Of a stretch of 64,000 bases of DNA, positions 63,472 through 64,000 are shown piece by piece. This stretch comes from Thalassoroseus pseudoceratinae (lineage in GTDB: Bacteria; Planctomycetota; Planctomycetia; Planctomycetales; Planctomycetaceae). The stretch is from contig NZ_JAALXT010000001.1 of assembly GCF_011634775.1 (NCBI RefSeq), positions 248,001 to 312,000 on the forward strand, read 5' to 3'. The translations under genes and the position numbers were made by a program. The notes beneath the pieces are model-generated. The model was not told the origin of the DNA. It did not search any database and worked only from the letters and a program-made list of their open reading frames with translations. Position 1 is the stretch's first letter, and each line of letters opens with the position of its first letter.

Positions 63472-64000
63472 ATGCGTGTGGACGCGCCCCAAGCAAGCTG
63501 GACGGCTTCGGCCTCTCGAATCCTGTTCGGAATGTTTTTTGTTTCTGGTGTGTGCGGGTTGATGTACGAGGTTGTGTGGGTGCGAATGCTCACTCGGATC
63601 CTTGGTAGCACTTCGTACGCCACATCGACCGTGCTCGCTGTCTTCATGGGTGGCTTGGCACTCGGAAGTTTTCTCTCCGGACGATTTGTGGATCGCGTCC
63701 GCCGACCACTCCTATGGTACGCCATGCTGGAACTGGCAGTCGCGGCGGCAGCCTTGATGACGTTGATCTTGCCGCAGCAATTGTTGCCACTGTATCGAAC
63801 TTTGTACCACGCGGCCGATGGCTCTCGTACGATCCTCACCACATGGCAGGTCTGTATTTCTACGGTGGTCTTGCTGCTTCCGACACTTCTTATGGGGGCA
63901 ACCTTGCCCACACTGTGCAGCTTCGGTGGCCGATGGTTCCCAGATTTCCGACGCGGTGTAGCGAACCTCTACGCCGTGAACACCTTCGGAGCGTTCGTCG
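63472..64000 (+). CDS. Spermidine-synthase-like membrane protein, 3' end outside window
   Basis: The frame opens at the ATG at 63472 and runs off the right edge after 176 codons. The visible part is a membrane domain of five helices: RILFGMFFVSGVCGLMYEVV WVRMLTRILG, STVLAVFMGGLALGSFLSGR, LLWYAMLELAVAAAALMTLI, TWQVCISTVVLLLPTLLMGA TLPTL and VANLYAVNTFGAFV. This is the N-terminus of 'fused MFS/spermidine synthase' proteins, which continue into a SAM-like spermidine synthase domain. I see no Shine-Dalgarno; the first codons are MRVDAPQASW. The C-terminal domain is not visible, so function is inferred from the family only. Confidence 0.88.
   Translation, partial: MRVDAPQASWTASASRILFGMFFVSGVCGLMYEVVWVRMLTRILGSTSYATSTVLAVFMGGLALGSFLSGRFVDRVRRPLLWYAMLELAVAAAALMTLILPQQLLPLYRTLYHAADGSRTILTTWQVCISTVVLLLPTLLMGATLPTLCSFGGRWFPDFRRGVANLYAVNTFGAFV

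Noticed and set aside
63330-63911. Open frame of 193 codons on the minus strand near the right edge
   Set aside because: Antisense to the membrane helices of the spermidine-synthase-like protein, which are clear.

Overview
The window reads as chromosomal DNA of a planctomycete (phylum Planctomycetota). This is inferred from gene content: an SHD1-type protein with zinc ribbons, several long secreted or lipoprotein genes of low complexity, leucine-rich and HEAT repeat proteins, a batch of VWA proteins, FloA/NfeD genes, weak Shine-Dalgarno signals and moderate GC by eye. I see no rRNA, tRNA, CRISPR array, insertion sequence or prophage. Genes are mostly in short operons on both strands, and most convergent pairs are separated by strong hairpins.

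Layout. 1-5 kb: the 3' part of a HEAT-alpha/beta hydrolase gene, a small Gly/Pro/Tyr-rich secreted protein, then a TIM-barrel isomerase-like / DJ-1-like / DUF423 row. 5-12.5 kb: an LRR lipoprotein, argH, and a membrane-organisation operon (two NfeD-like proteins, FloA flotillin, a TM/coiled-coil protein, a glycosyltransferase). 12.5-17.6 kb: M19 dipeptidase, PhyH-type dioxygenase, SHD1/zinc-ribbon protein, nadK and a previously unmarked 32-residue basic protein. 17.8-31 kb: a large FHA-GAF-GAF-PAS-adenylate cyclase, a TolC-type outer-membrane factor, a parallel beta-helix protein, two very small genes around an inverted-repeat element, an HtrA-like protease, a Tyr/Arg-rich secreted protein, thiL, a small heat-shock protein and a HEAT protein. 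31-41 kb: a large VWA membrane protein, an opposite-strand cluster (DUF4349, SGNH hydrolase, DUF2071, lipoprotein), recJ, a zinc-binding methyltransferase and a GT2 glycosyltransferase.

41-49 kb is a metal-homeostasis locus: a ClC channel with CBS domains and MntR on the minus strand, divergent from a four-gene Mn/Zn/Fe-type ABC transporter. A consensus-like promoter and a 7-2-7 palindrome lie between mntR and the transporter. Both permeases carry a C-terminal DtxR/MntR-like domain, reminiscent of the chlamydial YtgCR fusion. 49-64 kb: glnS, a HIT protein, a DUF3500 protein, an aminotransferase/MATE pair, a TadG-like VWA protein, ASCH, small membrane and acetyltransferase genes, a 1079-residue protein that fuses a P1B-type metal ATPase to an HflK/SPFH module, a PPP-type phosphatase and the start of a spermidine-synthase-like membrane protein that runs off the right edge.

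The two most unusual observations are the ATPase-SPFH fusion (59106-62345) and the locus with three DtxR-family domains (43587-48830). Both are architecture-level inferences from motifs read by eye; no database search was possible.
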